Of a stretch of DNA of 64,000 nucleotides, positions 36,003-44,003 are shown piece after piece. Within the stretch, counting starts at the first letter, position 1. The number at the start of each line of letters is the position of its first letter. The stretch lies in NCBI RefSeq assembly GCF_001870515.1, contig NZ_MDGT01000003.1, forward strand, positions 1,184,842-1,248,841. The letters run 5' to 3'. The notes beneath the pieces are model-generated. The model was not told the DNA's origin and made no database searches. It saw only the letters and a list, made by a program, of their open reading frames with translations. This DNA is from Idiomarina sp. MD25a (GTDB taxonomy: Bacteria; Pseudomonadota; Gammaproteobacteria; Enterobacterales; Alteromonadaceae). Made by a program: the position numbers and the translations under genes.

Positions 36003-36914
36003 GTGAGTCAATTATGCAGTCGAGTGGCCATGGTGCGCCCACATCATTTTCGCAGTAATGAGCAGACCGCGGCAGATAATCGTTTTCAGCAGCTCGATGA
36101 TGCGCGTGTCGAAGCCGCTGTGAGTCGCTATGCACGTGAAGAGTTCGATGCCATGGTAGCGCAGCTTAATCAGCAAGGGGTTCGTGTTGAGGTTTTTGAC
36201 GATACCACGACCGACACACCGGACTCGGTATTTCCCAACAATTGGTTTACCAGTCATGCGGATGGCACACTCGTATTGTACCCCATGCACTGCGCTAACC
36301 GCCGGTTAGAGCGACGTGTCGACATTATTCAAAGCTTAGGACAGGACTACGTGATCACCCGTACCGTTGATCTGACCGGCTTTGAGTCGCAAGGGTTAAG
36401 TCTTGAGGGAACCGGCGCGCTGGTGTTTGATCCACTGAGTCACGATGTTTACGCGGTGCGTTCGCAGCGAATGAGCGATGTCGTGTTAGCAGAGCTAAGT
36501 AAGCACATCGATTGTAATCCTGTGGTGATTGACGCGCATGACCGCGAGGGCATACCCATTTACCACACCAATGTGCTCATGAATGTGGGTGAGCATATCG
36601 CCATGTATGCGCCGGAACTGGTCGCACCGGCTTATCGTGATGACTTGGCACAGCGCTTAGCGTATGGTGATCGATGTGTGATTGAACTCACGGGCTCACA
36701 AATAGAATCCTTTGCTGGTAATGCCTTGGAGCTCGTGGGACGAGAAGGGCCGATATTGGTTTTATCACAAACGGCGGCAAAGGCATTAACCCGGCAACAA
36801 AGGGATCAAATTGAGCAAAAAGCGCGTATGCTAATATGCAACCTGCCAACGATAGAGCAGGGCGGAGGCTCCGCGCGCTGCATGATAGCGCAACTACAAT
36901 GGCAACCAAGATAG
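36003..36914 (+). CDS. CtlX-type guanidino-group hydrolase (amidinotransferase fold)
   Basis: The 303-residue product belongs to the amidinotransferase/dimethylargininase superfamily, branch CtlX (citrulline utilisation hydrolase). FPNNWFTSHADGTLVLYPM and CANRRLERR are hallmark blocks; the catalytic His is in YHTNVLMNVG and the nucleophilic Cys in GGGSARCMIAQL. It probably hydrolyses a guanidino or ureido compound such as citrulline. The start is a GTG at 36003 behind GGAAG. The DSP-lipid kinase gene follows seven bases after. Confidence 0.88.
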   Translation: MSQLCSRVAMVRPHHFRSNEQTAADNRFQQLDDARVEAAVSRYAREEFDAMVAQLNQQGVRVEVFDDTTTDTPDSVFPNNWFTSHADGTLVLYPMHCANRRLERRVDIIQSLGQDYVITRTVDLTGFESQGLSLEGTGALVFDPLSHDVYAVRSQRMSDVVLAELSKHIDCNPVVIDAHDREGIPIYHTNVLMNVGEHIAMYAPELVAPAYRDDLAQRLAYGDRCVIELTGSQIESFAGNALELVGREGPILVLSQTAAKALTRQQRDQIEQKARMLICNLPTIEQGGGSARCMIAQLQWQPR

Positions 36915-36921
36915 GATACTT

Positions 36922-38565
36922 ATGGGCTCAAAGGCGATACCTTATTATTATTTATGTGGCGCGCTCGTCGCGCTAGTGCTGACCTATATACTTCCCACCT
37001 GGCCATTAAAAATTGCCTTCGGTTGGACCTGTATCGCCTTAGCGCTAATCGCCTCTGCTTATTGGTTGAACACCGCTCGATTGTTTCGTAAGAAAGCGAA
37101 CGGACGTATTCCTTGGTACATACGTTGGTCATTGATCCCGTTCCTGATTGGTGTACGCGTTTATAACGCCATCGCACGTCGGCAAGATGATTTACCAGTG
37201 TTTCAAAAGGTCGCGGATGGAATCTATGTAGGAAGACGCTTATTCAGCGGCGACCTGAAGGCGATCAAAGACGTGCCGATTAATGCGGTACTCGATGTCA
37301 CGGCTGAATTTGATGCGCTTGACTGGTCGGCTGAACGCGCCGAGGTGAATTACTTAAACGTTCCGGTGCTTGACCATTTGGCGCCGTCTCACGAACAAAT
37401 TCATCAAGCTTTGCAGTGGATCCACGAGCAACAACGGCAAGGCCACAATGTATTAATTCATTGCGCCTTGGGGCGTGGACGTTCAGTGTTTATGGCGGCC
37501 GCCTATTTACTGGCGCACAGTAATACGAAAAACATCGATGACGTGATGAAGAAAATCCAAGGTGCGCGTAAAGTTGCGCGATTAAATCATCAACAAAAGA
37601 AGGCACTGCAACAGTTTATCGATGAACACCAAGAGTTGATGATTAAGCGTGCGTACATTGTCGCTAATCCGGTATCCGGTGGCGGTAAATGGAGTGAATA
37701 TGCACAGCCGCTTAAGGATACGCTCACACCGTATTTCGAGTTAACAGTGATTGAAACGAAAGAAGATAAAAACGGTACCGAATGTGCACGTGAGGCGCTT
37801 GAGCAGGGCGCTGAGTTGGTCATTGCTTGTGGCGGCGATGGTACACTGACTGAAGTGGCACAAGCGCTCATCGGCCATGATTGTAAGATGGCGATCGTAC
37901 CCATGGGCACAGCAAATTCCTTGAGCCAGGTGCTATGGGGACTCAGTAGTAAACTGAGCCCAGTGGATGTCGCCTGCGAAACGATTATTGAGGGTCGCTG
38001 TAGGCAAATCGACTGTGGCTGGGTCAATGAGCAATTGATGCTTTTGTGCGCTGGCGTGGGCTTCGAACAGCAAATGATTGAGCAGGCAGATCGCAGCGCC
38101 AAAGATAAGCTAGGTCAGTTAGCGTATATTCAAGGTTTATGGCGCGCACTGAGTGAAGATAAACAACTGCAGTTGCAAGTAACCATTGATGAGGGTGAAA
38201 CCGAAACGTGGGAAACAGCTAGTTTGATTGTTGCCAATGCGGCACCGATGACAACCTTGTTGGCACAGGGCGATGGTGAGCCCGTGATCGACGATGGCAA
38301 ACTGGATGTAACGTGGCTCGATTCAGAGCAGGGTGAGAGTTCACCGGTAAAAAGCTTAATCGAGCTCTTGTACGCCAGCATTACCGAAGACCAAGTGGGG
38401 ATGAATACCCATCACACACGCATAAAGCGTATTCACCTAGCACGCCGTGATGGTGAGCGCTTAGACTACGTCGTCGATGGAGAACCTTACTCAGCGGATG
38501 AGTTAGATATCAAGGTTGAAAAGCATGCACTGCAGATCTTGGTGCCTGATCGTATTGATTACTAG
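36922..38565 (+). CDS. phosphatase-diacylglycerol kinase fusion protein
   Basis: The 547-residue protein joins three parts. An amino-terminal membrane section comprises about four hydrophobic stretches in residues 1-80. A dual-specificity phosphatase domain has the CX5R loop HCALGRGRS near residues 173-181. A diacylglycerol/sphingosine kinase-type catalytic domain contains IVANPVSGGGKWSEY and IACGGDGTLTEVAQAL. The GGDGT motif of the kinase and the phosphatase Cys and Arg are intact. The pairing suggests a lipid- or phosphoinositide-type cycle at the membrane, but the substrates are unknown. The gene follows the CtlX-type gene closely. Confidence 0.9.
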   Translation: MGSKAIPYYYLCGALVALVLTYILPTWPLKIAFGWTCIALALIASAYWLNTARLFRKKANGRIPWYIRWSLIPFLIGVRVYNAIARRQDDLPVFQKVADGIYVGRRLFSGDLKAIKDVPINAVLDVTAEFDALDWSAERAEVNYLNVPVLDHLAPSHEQIHQALQWIHEQQRQGHNVLIHCALGRGRSVFMAAAYLLAHSNTKNIDDVMKKIQGARKVARLNHQQKKALQQFIDEHQELMIKRAYIVANPVSGGGKWSEYAQPLKDTLTPYFELTVIETKEDKNGTECAREALEQGAELVIACGGDGTLTEVAQALIGHDCKMAIVPMGTANSLSQVLWGLSSKLSPVDVACETIIEGRCRQIDCGWVNEQLMLLCAGVGFEQQMIEQADRSAKDKLGQLAYIQGLWRALSEDKQLQLQVTIDEGETETWETASLIVANAAPMTTLLAQGDGEPVIDDGKLDVTWLDSEQGESSPVKSLIELLYASITEDQVGMNTHHTRIKRIHLARRDGERLDYVVDGEPYSADELDIKVEKHALQILVPDRIDY

Positions 38566-38648
38566 ATAATCGAACGCGGCAATCGAGCCTAAAGGTCTTG
38601 TGAAATAGCGGTCATAAATCATACGAATAGAGCTGTGCGCGTGAGTTG

Positions 38649-38657
38649 TGGTATACT
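38649..38657 (+). promoter_or_regulatory. possible extended -10 promoter
   Basis: TGGTATACT matches the extended -10 form TGnTATAAT at five of six positions in the hexamer and lies 31 bases before the ATG of the gene at 38688. There is no good -35, as is usual for this promoter type. Confidence 0.4.
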
Positions 38658-38687
38658 GTGTACAAATTAATCAATATTAAGTGAGTT

Positions 38688-38999
38688 ATGATTGATTTCG
38701 TAGGCTGGTATAAGCAACCCGAATTAGACGGTGTAAATCCCCGCACCGCACACCGCGCCATTACCGTGGCTAAGTTTCGCGCCAAACTGTATCGCAGGGG
38801 CAGCTTTCTGCTGCGTCAGTGCGCCCTGTTGTCCGTTGTGGCGGCACTTCTAATTCTACCGAGCTGGCACCACTCAGTGATAAGCGCGGTGATTATTATT
38901 AGTTATCTTGGTTTGGCGAAATGGCTTAACATCCGAGCTTATCGCACCTATGCACTGCCATTATTGCCACAGGCAGTGCAGGATGCCTCCAAGTACTAA
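38688..38999 (+). CDS. small membrane protein, unknown
   Basis: The 103-residue product has a hydrophilic, basic amino half (residues 1-45). One or two hydrophobic segments follow (LLSVVAALLILPSW and VISAVIIISYLGLAKWL). No family is recognised. It converges with the CDF transporter gene 12 bases away. Confidence 0.6.
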   Translation: MIDFVGWYKQPELDGVNPRTAHRAITVAKFRAKLYRRGSFLLRQCALLSVVAALLILPSWHHSVISAVIIISYLGLAKWLNIRAYRTYALPLLPQAVQDASKY

Positions 39000-39011
39000 C
39001 AACTTAGGCTA

Positions 39012-39656
39012 TTAACCACAACACGTCGAAATATCGGTTTTTTCGCCCGCTTTGACGGCATGAGCGTCTTTGATAATGCGTAGCGCCGAACGTAGCACAA
39101 TGATCGCGATGATTGTTGCTATCAACAAGTCTGGCCACGCTTTATTAATGGCGCTTACCATCCATGCAGAAAGAATGACACCGGCATTCATGAGCATATC
39201 GTTACGCGAGCAAATCCAACTGGCGCGAATGTTGATATCGCCATTACGTGAGCTGTACAGCAAGGCAAAACAAATAACATTCACCAGTAATGCTAAGCCG
39301 GCTATCCATAGCATCATGTTGGAATTGGGTTCGCTGCCCCAAATCAACCGCTGTGCAACATCACCGAGCACCAACAACGCGAGAGCTGTTTGTAATATGC
39401 CATTAAAAATAGCCGCATTCGCTTTGTATTTAATTGCCTTACCCACCGCATACAAACTCACTGCATAAACCAGCGTATCGGCAAGCATGTCCAATGAGTC
39501 AGCAATTAAGCCGCTGGACTCGGCTATCCAACCGGCAATGAACTCAACGAAAAACATCACACCATTGAGCACCAATACAGTCCATAGTAAGCGTTTCTGT
39601 GCGCTATCCATTTGCGCTTGTGTATTAGACACTCCGCCACCGCAGCATGAAGACAT
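39012..39656 (-). CDS. short CDF-family cation transporter, Cys-rich ends
   Basis: The 214-residue product looks like the membrane part of a cation-diffusion-facilitator: six hydrophobic segments, with an Asp-containing motif SLDMLAD in helix 2 and SRNDMLMN in helix 5, near the usual metal site positions. The cytoplasmic carboxyl domain of a normal CDF protein (about 80 residues) is missing. Both ends carry a Cys pair: SSCCGGG and STCCG. These pairs may deliver or sense metal. The start is chosen at the ATG at 39656, with GGAT nearby; ATGs at 39668 and 39689 are alternatives. It is separate from its neighbours. Confidence 0.85.
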   Translation of the reverse strand: MSSCCGGGVSNTQAQMDSAQKRLLWTVLVLNGVMFFVEFIAGWIAESSGLIADSLDMLADTLVYAVSLYAVGKAIKYKANAAIFNGILQTALALLVLGDVAQRLIWGSEPNSNMMLWIAGLALLVNVICFALLYSSRNGDINIRASWICSRNDMLMNAGVILSAWMVSAINKAWPDLLIATIIAIIVLRSALRIIKDAHAVKAGEKTDISTCCG

Positions 39657-39781
39657 TTGAACATCCATTAGCAAAAATTTTGCCGCCATTGTATCAAAAA
39701 GTGGGGTGGGACGGATGCCTTATTGCGGTAAAAAAGGTACATTAACGCCGAACTTAATTAAGCGAATAAAAACAATAAGTC

Positions 39782-40210
39782 ATGAAACAATATAAATTTC
39801 CATTTAGTAAAAAGGAGCGAGTCATTCGCTTTTTTATCTCTGCTAGTACTTTATTGCTCGGTGCTAGCATCATGTATTTACATAACGACTGGACTTATTT
39901 AGGAGGAATTATCGGTTTAAGCATGTTGCCGCTTTACAGCATTTTTCTTAAAGCTCAGCGTCCAGAAACGATCAAAAACATGCTGTATTTACTCGAGGTG
40001 CGCGGTGATTACTTACGTGTGGGTATGGAGCAAATCCCAATCGATAAATTGAAACGGGTTGCAGTAGGGCCTTTAGATAAGGACTTTGCCATTTTACAGT
40101 TTCCTTATAATCCAATGTATCAAATTGACTACAGCTTTCCGATACAACAACTGAATGACGTACGAGCGTGGTTTCGCTCTGAATTACCTGATGTGGAATT
40201 GATAGAGTAA
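39782..40210 (+). CDS. small protein with two membrane helices, unknown
   Basis: The 142-residue product has two hydrophobic segments (about residues 17-35 and 41-56). A soluble part follows with a strand-rich pattern (YLRVGMEQIPIDKLKRVAVGP, then ILQFPY). The tail resembles a PH-like or YcxB-type membrane-associated domain, but this is weak. No family is recognised with confidence. Confidence 0.6.
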   Translation: MKQYKFPFSKKERVIRFFISASTLLLGASIMYLHNDWTYLGGIIGLSMLPLYSIFLKAQRPETIKNMLYLLEVRGDYLRVGMEQIPIDKLKRVAVGPLDKDFAILQFPYNPMYQIDYSFPIQQLNDVRAWFRSELPDVELIE

Positions 40211-40233
40211 TTAAGCAGGGAAAAGAGAAGAAT

Positions 40234-40310
40234 TGGTCGGCGTGAGAGGATTTGAACCTCCGACCCCTGACACCCCATGACAGTGCGCTACCAGGCTGCG
40301 CTACACGCCG
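40234..40310 (-). tRNA. tRNA-Pro(GGG)
   Basis: The reverse strand folds into a 77-base cloverleaf including an encoded CCA end. The acceptor stem is CGGCGTG paired with CACGCCG and the anticodon loop is ATGGGGT, giving anticodon GGG. The T arm is GGAGGTTCAAATCCTC. The D-loop GCGCAGCCTGGTAGCGC is that of E. coli proL. The anticodon stem has a T-T opposition, as I recall for proL. Confidence 0.96.
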
Positions 40311-40340
40311 ACCGAGGAGAGCTATGTTACTGATTTATGA

Positions 40341-40369
40341 GCTAAGTGCAAGGCACAAATGCACTTAGC
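40341..40369. repeat. perfect 10-bp inverted repeat between yejM and tRNA-Pro
   Basis: GCTAAGTGCA at 40341-40350 is an exact complement of TGCACTTAGC at 40360-40369, with a nine-base loop. It lies downstream of the yejM stop and upstream of tRNA-Pro on the minus strand. No T-run follows on either side, so it is not a canonical terminator. Confidence 0.75.
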
Positions 40370-40392
40370 GCGTCTGTTCGCTGTTATTTTAA

Positions 40393-42024
40393 TCAGTCTC
40401 TAGCGCGGCCGCTGAAGCGTTTGAGATCTTTGAGTGCATCAATTAACACAGGAACCGTCGGTTCGGCGCCGTCGAGGCGGCTGAAGTCATCGCGACGATA
40501 GATATTATACTGGCCGTTGTTATCGAGCACGGTAATCAACGCTTGGTCATAAATAACGATATACGGACTGTAGGTTTCTACTAGAGGCCAGCGCTCACCG
40601 CCATTCATCAGGTCTTCACCATTGCTAAAGCTCTGAGTACCACCAGCACATGACATGACACGAGATAGGGCGGTTGGCATGAGATCCATTAACCCGCCAA
40701 TACTTTGTTGTGGCAATGCGAAATCTTTTTCCCACAAGGTGACACGCATATTTTCAGGTTTAAACTGCTGCTGTCCGAGAAGACCCTCAGTGTTACTGGG
40801 GGCGAGGCTCGAGAGCAGCACACGTTGTTGGCCTAAGCTTCCGAGTATCGCGGGTAGGCGATCGATATCTTCATGGCTCAGCAGCACAACGTTGACCTGG
40901 TTCTCGTTGCGTGGATAAAAACTACTCAGTGGCTCAGCATGCCAGTCGGCTTTAAACTGAGTAAGTCCGAGTTCTTGTGACCAATTAGGCGATGTATGCC
41001 AGCTCACATCGATGCCAAAGTCCGCTAATGGTTTTAGGTAAGCCGGTGATATGTTTTGATTCTCGATGGTCTCTTGATAAAAGTCGGGCAGACCATAAAG
41101 CAGTTGGAACAACCCGCCTTCACGACTGGGGTGTGCCAGTAATTGAATATCCACTTGAGTCAGGCCGTTGTCGTTGGCTGCTTCACCGACACGTTGTGAC
41201 TGTTCGGCATTCAAACGATCAAATACAACCAGTGTAATGCCTTTGGTTTGCGATGTTTTTGAGCACAGCAACGTATTATGCGGGTAGCGTAAGCGAATAT
41301 TTTCTGCCGACATCAGCTTTTGTTGCTGCGCCTGATAATTTTCCACTTCGATAAAGCCATGCTTCGACATCAGCGTTTTCGCTGTCGTCGGGTACGAGAG
41401 CGGGAATGTATCATCTTGCTGTGTTATCGGGTCATAGAGCTCAGCATCCGCCCAAACGTGAATACTGTGGCTAGCAAAAAAGCACAATACAAATACCGTG
41501 GTGGCCGGTGCGCCGAGGCGACGATGTTGGAGTTCAGAAAGGTGCTTCCACGTGTAGTTAGCGAGCAGCAGTTCAAAGCCTAACAGAATAAGAAAGCCCA
41601 ACATGATCATTAAAATGATGACAAAACTTGCGCCGGTAAATGCGGCCTCGGCATCTTTCGCCATTTGTGCAAGTGAATAGGCGTTTAGATGATAGCCGTA
41701 GTGGCGGAAAAACAATGCATCAAAGATAAGTGCGACGATGCCAAGGGAGCTAATGAGCGCCGCAATGCTGCGTAACACCTTGGAGTAGGGAATAAGCAAG
41801 CAGAACGGAAATATCAGTATGATAAAGAACACGAACGGCAGAAATGCGAAGTGCCCGATCCAGTTCACAATGAGATAAACGGTACTGATGAACGTGGTCG
41901 GCGACGGCGTTGAATCAATATAGATAATGCCGATAAGGAGACACAAAATAATGTTGGCGAAGGTAAACCAATGACCCCAACTTATCAGTCGTGCAATTTT
42001 ATCGCGACGTTGGTTCTTTCCCAT
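40393..42024 (-). CDS. yejM: YejM/PbgA-type inner-membrane regulator of lipid A synthesis
   Basis: The 543-residue product resembles E. coli YejM (PbgA/LapC), 586 residues. It has five amino-terminal membrane helices (starting ISWGHWFTFANIILCLLIG) with the DUF3413 pattern, then the ASHSIHVWADAELYDPIT motif, and a large periplasmic sulfatase-like domain. The E. coli protein controls LpxC stability through LapB and binds lipopolysaccharide. The periplasmic part here has lost recognisable sulfatase motifs (for example the HGH stretch is absent) and is shorter, so it should be a non-enzymatic sensor. It is divergent from yejK, the E. coli arrangement. Confidence 0.9.
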   Translation of the reverse strand: MGKNQRRDKIARLISWGHWFTFANIILCLLIGIIYIDSTPSPTTFISTVYLIVNWIGHFAFLPFVFFIILIFPFCLLIPYSKVLRSIAALISSLGIVALIFDALFFRHYGYHLNAYSLAQMAKDAEAAFTGASFVIILMIMLGFLILLGFELLLANYTWKHLSELQHRRLGAPATTVFVLCFFASHSIHVWADAELYDPITQQDDTFPLSYPTTAKTLMSKHGFIEVENYQAQQQKLMSAENIRLRYPHNTLLCSKTSQTKGITLVVFDRLNAEQSQRVGEAANDNGLTQVDIQLLAHPSREGGLFQLLYGLPDFYQETIENQNISPAYLKPLADFGIDVSWHTSPNWSQELGLTQFKADWHAEPLSSFYPRNENQVNVVLLSHEDIDRLPAILGSLGQQRVLLSSLAPSNTEGLLGQQQFKPENMRVTLWEKDFALPQQSIGGLMDLMPTALSRVMSCAGGTQSFSNGEDLMNGGERWPLVETYSPYIVIYDQALITVLDNNGQYNIYRRDDFSRLDGAEPTVPVLIDALKDLKRFSGRARD

Positions 42025-42094
42025 TCTGTGTCTATCCCGTGCTACAATCTGCCAAATAGTCTAACACAGCGATTTTGCAAGGATAGTCCTAGTT

Positions 42095-43141
42095 ATGCAA
42101 CTGGCCATTGAAAATAGCATTATTCACCAGTTTTACAGCCATGATGACCAAATTGGTTTGCGTCTCGCGCCAGAACCTTTATCTGATGATGAGCAACTGC
42201 ACGAGTTACTCGAGGAACTGACCACGGTTTATACCAGTAAACCAGCTAAAGGCTACGCTAGCTTCTTAACAGAGGCCGACGAGGCGGAAGAAGTCAGTGA
42301 TTTCCCGGTACTACTTAAACAGTGGCAAGCACAAGAGTTAGAATTTGTTGAGTTGAGCCAACGGGCAGCGAAATTATTGTTAGAACAGCTGCAAAACTAT
42401 CAAATGCTCGAAGCGGGCTTTTTATTGGTGACGCGATATCAACATTTGAGTACTGATTATTTATTGGTCGCATTTTTACCAGTAAAAGTAGGCGTGACGA
42501 TTAACCCTAACTTGGCTGTTGACCGATCATCGCAATTAGACATTAGCAAAGTGCAACTCGCAGCGCGGATTGACCTGACTGAGTGGCAAACCGATCCCGA
42601 GAGCCAACGCTATATTTCCTTCATCAAAGGTCGTGCTGGACGCAAAGTATCTGACTTCTTCTTGGATTTCTTGGGCTGTACTGAGCGGTTGGATGCTAAG
42701 TCGCAAACTAAACGCTTGGTGGATGCAGTAACAGAGTTTGGTAAGCAAGCAGAACTGCCACCGGAGCAACGTCAATCGCTTAATGCAGTGGCTTATGAAT
42801 ATTGCGACCAACAATGGAAGCAGGGTGAAGACGTCAAGGTCAAAGACTTGTCGGAGCATTTCTCTCAAGCACAGCCGACCGAACGTAGCTTTGAAGAGTT
42901 TACGCAAGCGCTGTCGCACGAGGATAAACCTGCACTGGATGAGTCCTTTCCTACGGATCGGTCCACGTTGCGAAAATTGGTTAAATTTCAAGGCCAAGGT
43001 GGCGGTGTGAGCGTGGCATTTGACCATACGCAGTTGGGCGAGCGTGTAGAATATGATCCGGAGACAGATAAACTAACGATTCATGGCACGCCGCCTAATT
43101 TGCGTGATCAATTGCGTCGTTACTTTGGTATAGATTCTTAA
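42095..43141 (+). CDS. yejK: nucleoid-associated protein YejK (NdpA)
   Basis: The 348-residue protein matches YejK/NdpA, a cytoplasmic nucleoid-associated protein. The blocks SFLTEADEAEEVS and YISFIKGRAGRKVSDFFLDFLGC are typical, as is the ending LTIHGTPPNLRDQLRRY. E. coli YejK has 335 residues. It is divergent from yejM with 70 bases between. A strong terminator follows. Confidence 0.95.
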   Translation: MQLAIENSIIHQFYSHDDQIGLRLAPEPLSDDEQLHELLEELTTVYTSKPAKGYASFLTEADEAEEVSDFPVLLKQWQAQELEFVELSQRAAKLLLEQLQNYQMLEAGFLLVTRYQHLSTDYLLVAFLPVKVGVTINPNLAVDRSSQLDISKVQLAARIDLTEWQTDPESQRYISFIKGRAGRKVSDFFLDFLGCTERLDAKSQTKRLVDAVTEFGKQAELPPEQRQSLNAVAYEYCDQQWKQGEDVKVKDLSEHFSQAQPTERSFEEFTQALSHEDKPALDESFPTDRSTLRKLVKFQGQGGGVSVAFDHTQLGERVEYDPETDKLTIHGTPPNLRDQLRRYFGIDS

Positions 43142-43169
43142 GGGGTATTAATCCTTAAGAGGCTAGAAT

Positions 43170-43199
43170 TGCAAAACGCCGCAGGGCGGCGTTTTGCAA
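43170..43199. terminator. intrinsic terminator between yejK and cspD
   Basis: GCAAAACGCCG and its complement form an 11-base-pair stem with a CAGGG loop. The right arm ends in a short T-containing stretch, and the left arm has an A-run for the opposite direction, so both convergent genes may end here. Confidence 0.85.
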
Positions 43200-43209
43200 A
43201 TAGGCTTTC

Positions 43210-43425
43210 TTACTGTTTGTCCGCGTGAGGAACAATGTTTGAGGCATGCAGTCCTTTTGGACCTTCCTCGAGTTCAAACTCTACGGTTTGACCCGCTTTT
43301 AACGTGCGATAGCCTTCCATATCGATCGTTGAGTAATGAGCGAAAATGTCACCCTCGCGGTCCTCACTCTCAATAAAGCCAAAACCTTTGGAGTTGTTGA
43401 ACCATTTGACTTTTCCGGTTGCCAT
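43210..43425 (-). CDS. cspD: CspD-type cold-shock-domain protein
   Basis: The 71-residue protein has a cold-shock domain with both RNA-binding motifs, KGFGFIE and DIFAHYSTI. The tail EGPKGLHASNIVPHADKQ is of the CspD type. In E. coli CspD inhibits replication and accumulates in stationary phase. It lies next to clpS and clpA on the opposite strand, as in E. coli. The 5' region (43426-43651) is long and A+T-rich. Confidence 0.94.
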   Translation of the reverse strand: MATGKVKWFNNSKGFGFIESEDREGDIFAHYSTIDMEGYRTLKAGQTVEFELEEGPKGLHASNIVPHADKQ

Positions 43426-43651
43426 ACATCTACTTCCTTCTTCTATCGAAAAGAATTTTGTTATTATTAGATTGGGTTGTCTCAGGTGTGGTTGAAAATT
43501 CCATCAACCAACACCATGTTTTACTCTAGGACACAGAGTATAATAGTCAAGTAGATGTGATGAAAAAATCGACATTTTTGTTAAAAAATTAAACAAAAAT
43601 TGTCCAGCGCGATTAGGCAAATCAGCTATAGTGATAATAGGTTGTTAATTC
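43426..43651. promoter_or_regulatory. cspD-clpS divergent control region
   Basis: This 226-base, A+T-rich gap must hold the promoters of cspD (minus) and clpS-clpA (plus). E. coli cspD is controlled here by growth phase. Runs of A and T near 43560-43600 could curve the DNA. I cannot place exact promoters. Confidence 0.5.
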
Positions 43652-43966
43652 ATGAGCCAGTTTGATCATCAACACGTATATGATGTTGAGGAAGACAGTA
43701 AACACGAACTGAAACCACCCTCGATGTATAAGGTCATATTGAATAATGATGACTATACACCGATGGACTTCGTAATCGAGGTGTTGATAAAGTTTTTTCG
43801 TATGAACAATGAAAAAGCGACCGACACCATGTTACAAGTGCACTATAAAGGCAAAGCCGTGTGTGGTGTGTATTCAGCAGAGATTGCTGAAACTAAAGTG
43901 GTGCAGGTAAATCAGTACGCTCGTGAAAACCAGCACCCTTTGCTCTGTACCATGGAGCATGAGTAA
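43652..43966 (+). CDS. clpS: ClpS N-degron adaptor
   Basis: The 104-residue adaptor has the N-degron pocket motif [16 protein letters not shown], including the NDDYTPM segment that binds the destabilising amino-terminal residue, and the AEIAETKV stretch that contacts ClpA. It delivers proteins with Leu, Phe, Tyr or Trp at the amino end to ClpAP. clpA follows 37 bases downstream. Confidence 0.97.
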   Translation: MSQFDHQHVYDVEEDSKHELKPPSMYKVILNNDDYTPMDFVIEVLIKFFRMNNEKATDTMLQVHYKGKAVCGVYSAEIAETKVVQVNQYARENQHPLLCTMEHE

Positions 43967-44003
43967 GATTCGAGCACAGCCGTAGTACGGTAAGGAGAGT
44001 GGT

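Noticed and set aside
37590-38102. 170-codon frame antisense to the phosphatase-lipid kinase gene
   Set aside because: It is a shadow of a gene with clear kinase motifs, with no translation signals of its own.
40273-40285. T-T opposition in the tRNA-Pro anticodon stem as a sign of a broken gene
   Set aside because: E. coli proL has the same feature as I recall it, and the rest of the cloverleaf is intact.
40234-40310. tRNA-Pro as an integration site for a mobile element
   Set aside because: No integrase, flanking repeat or phage gene lies beside it.
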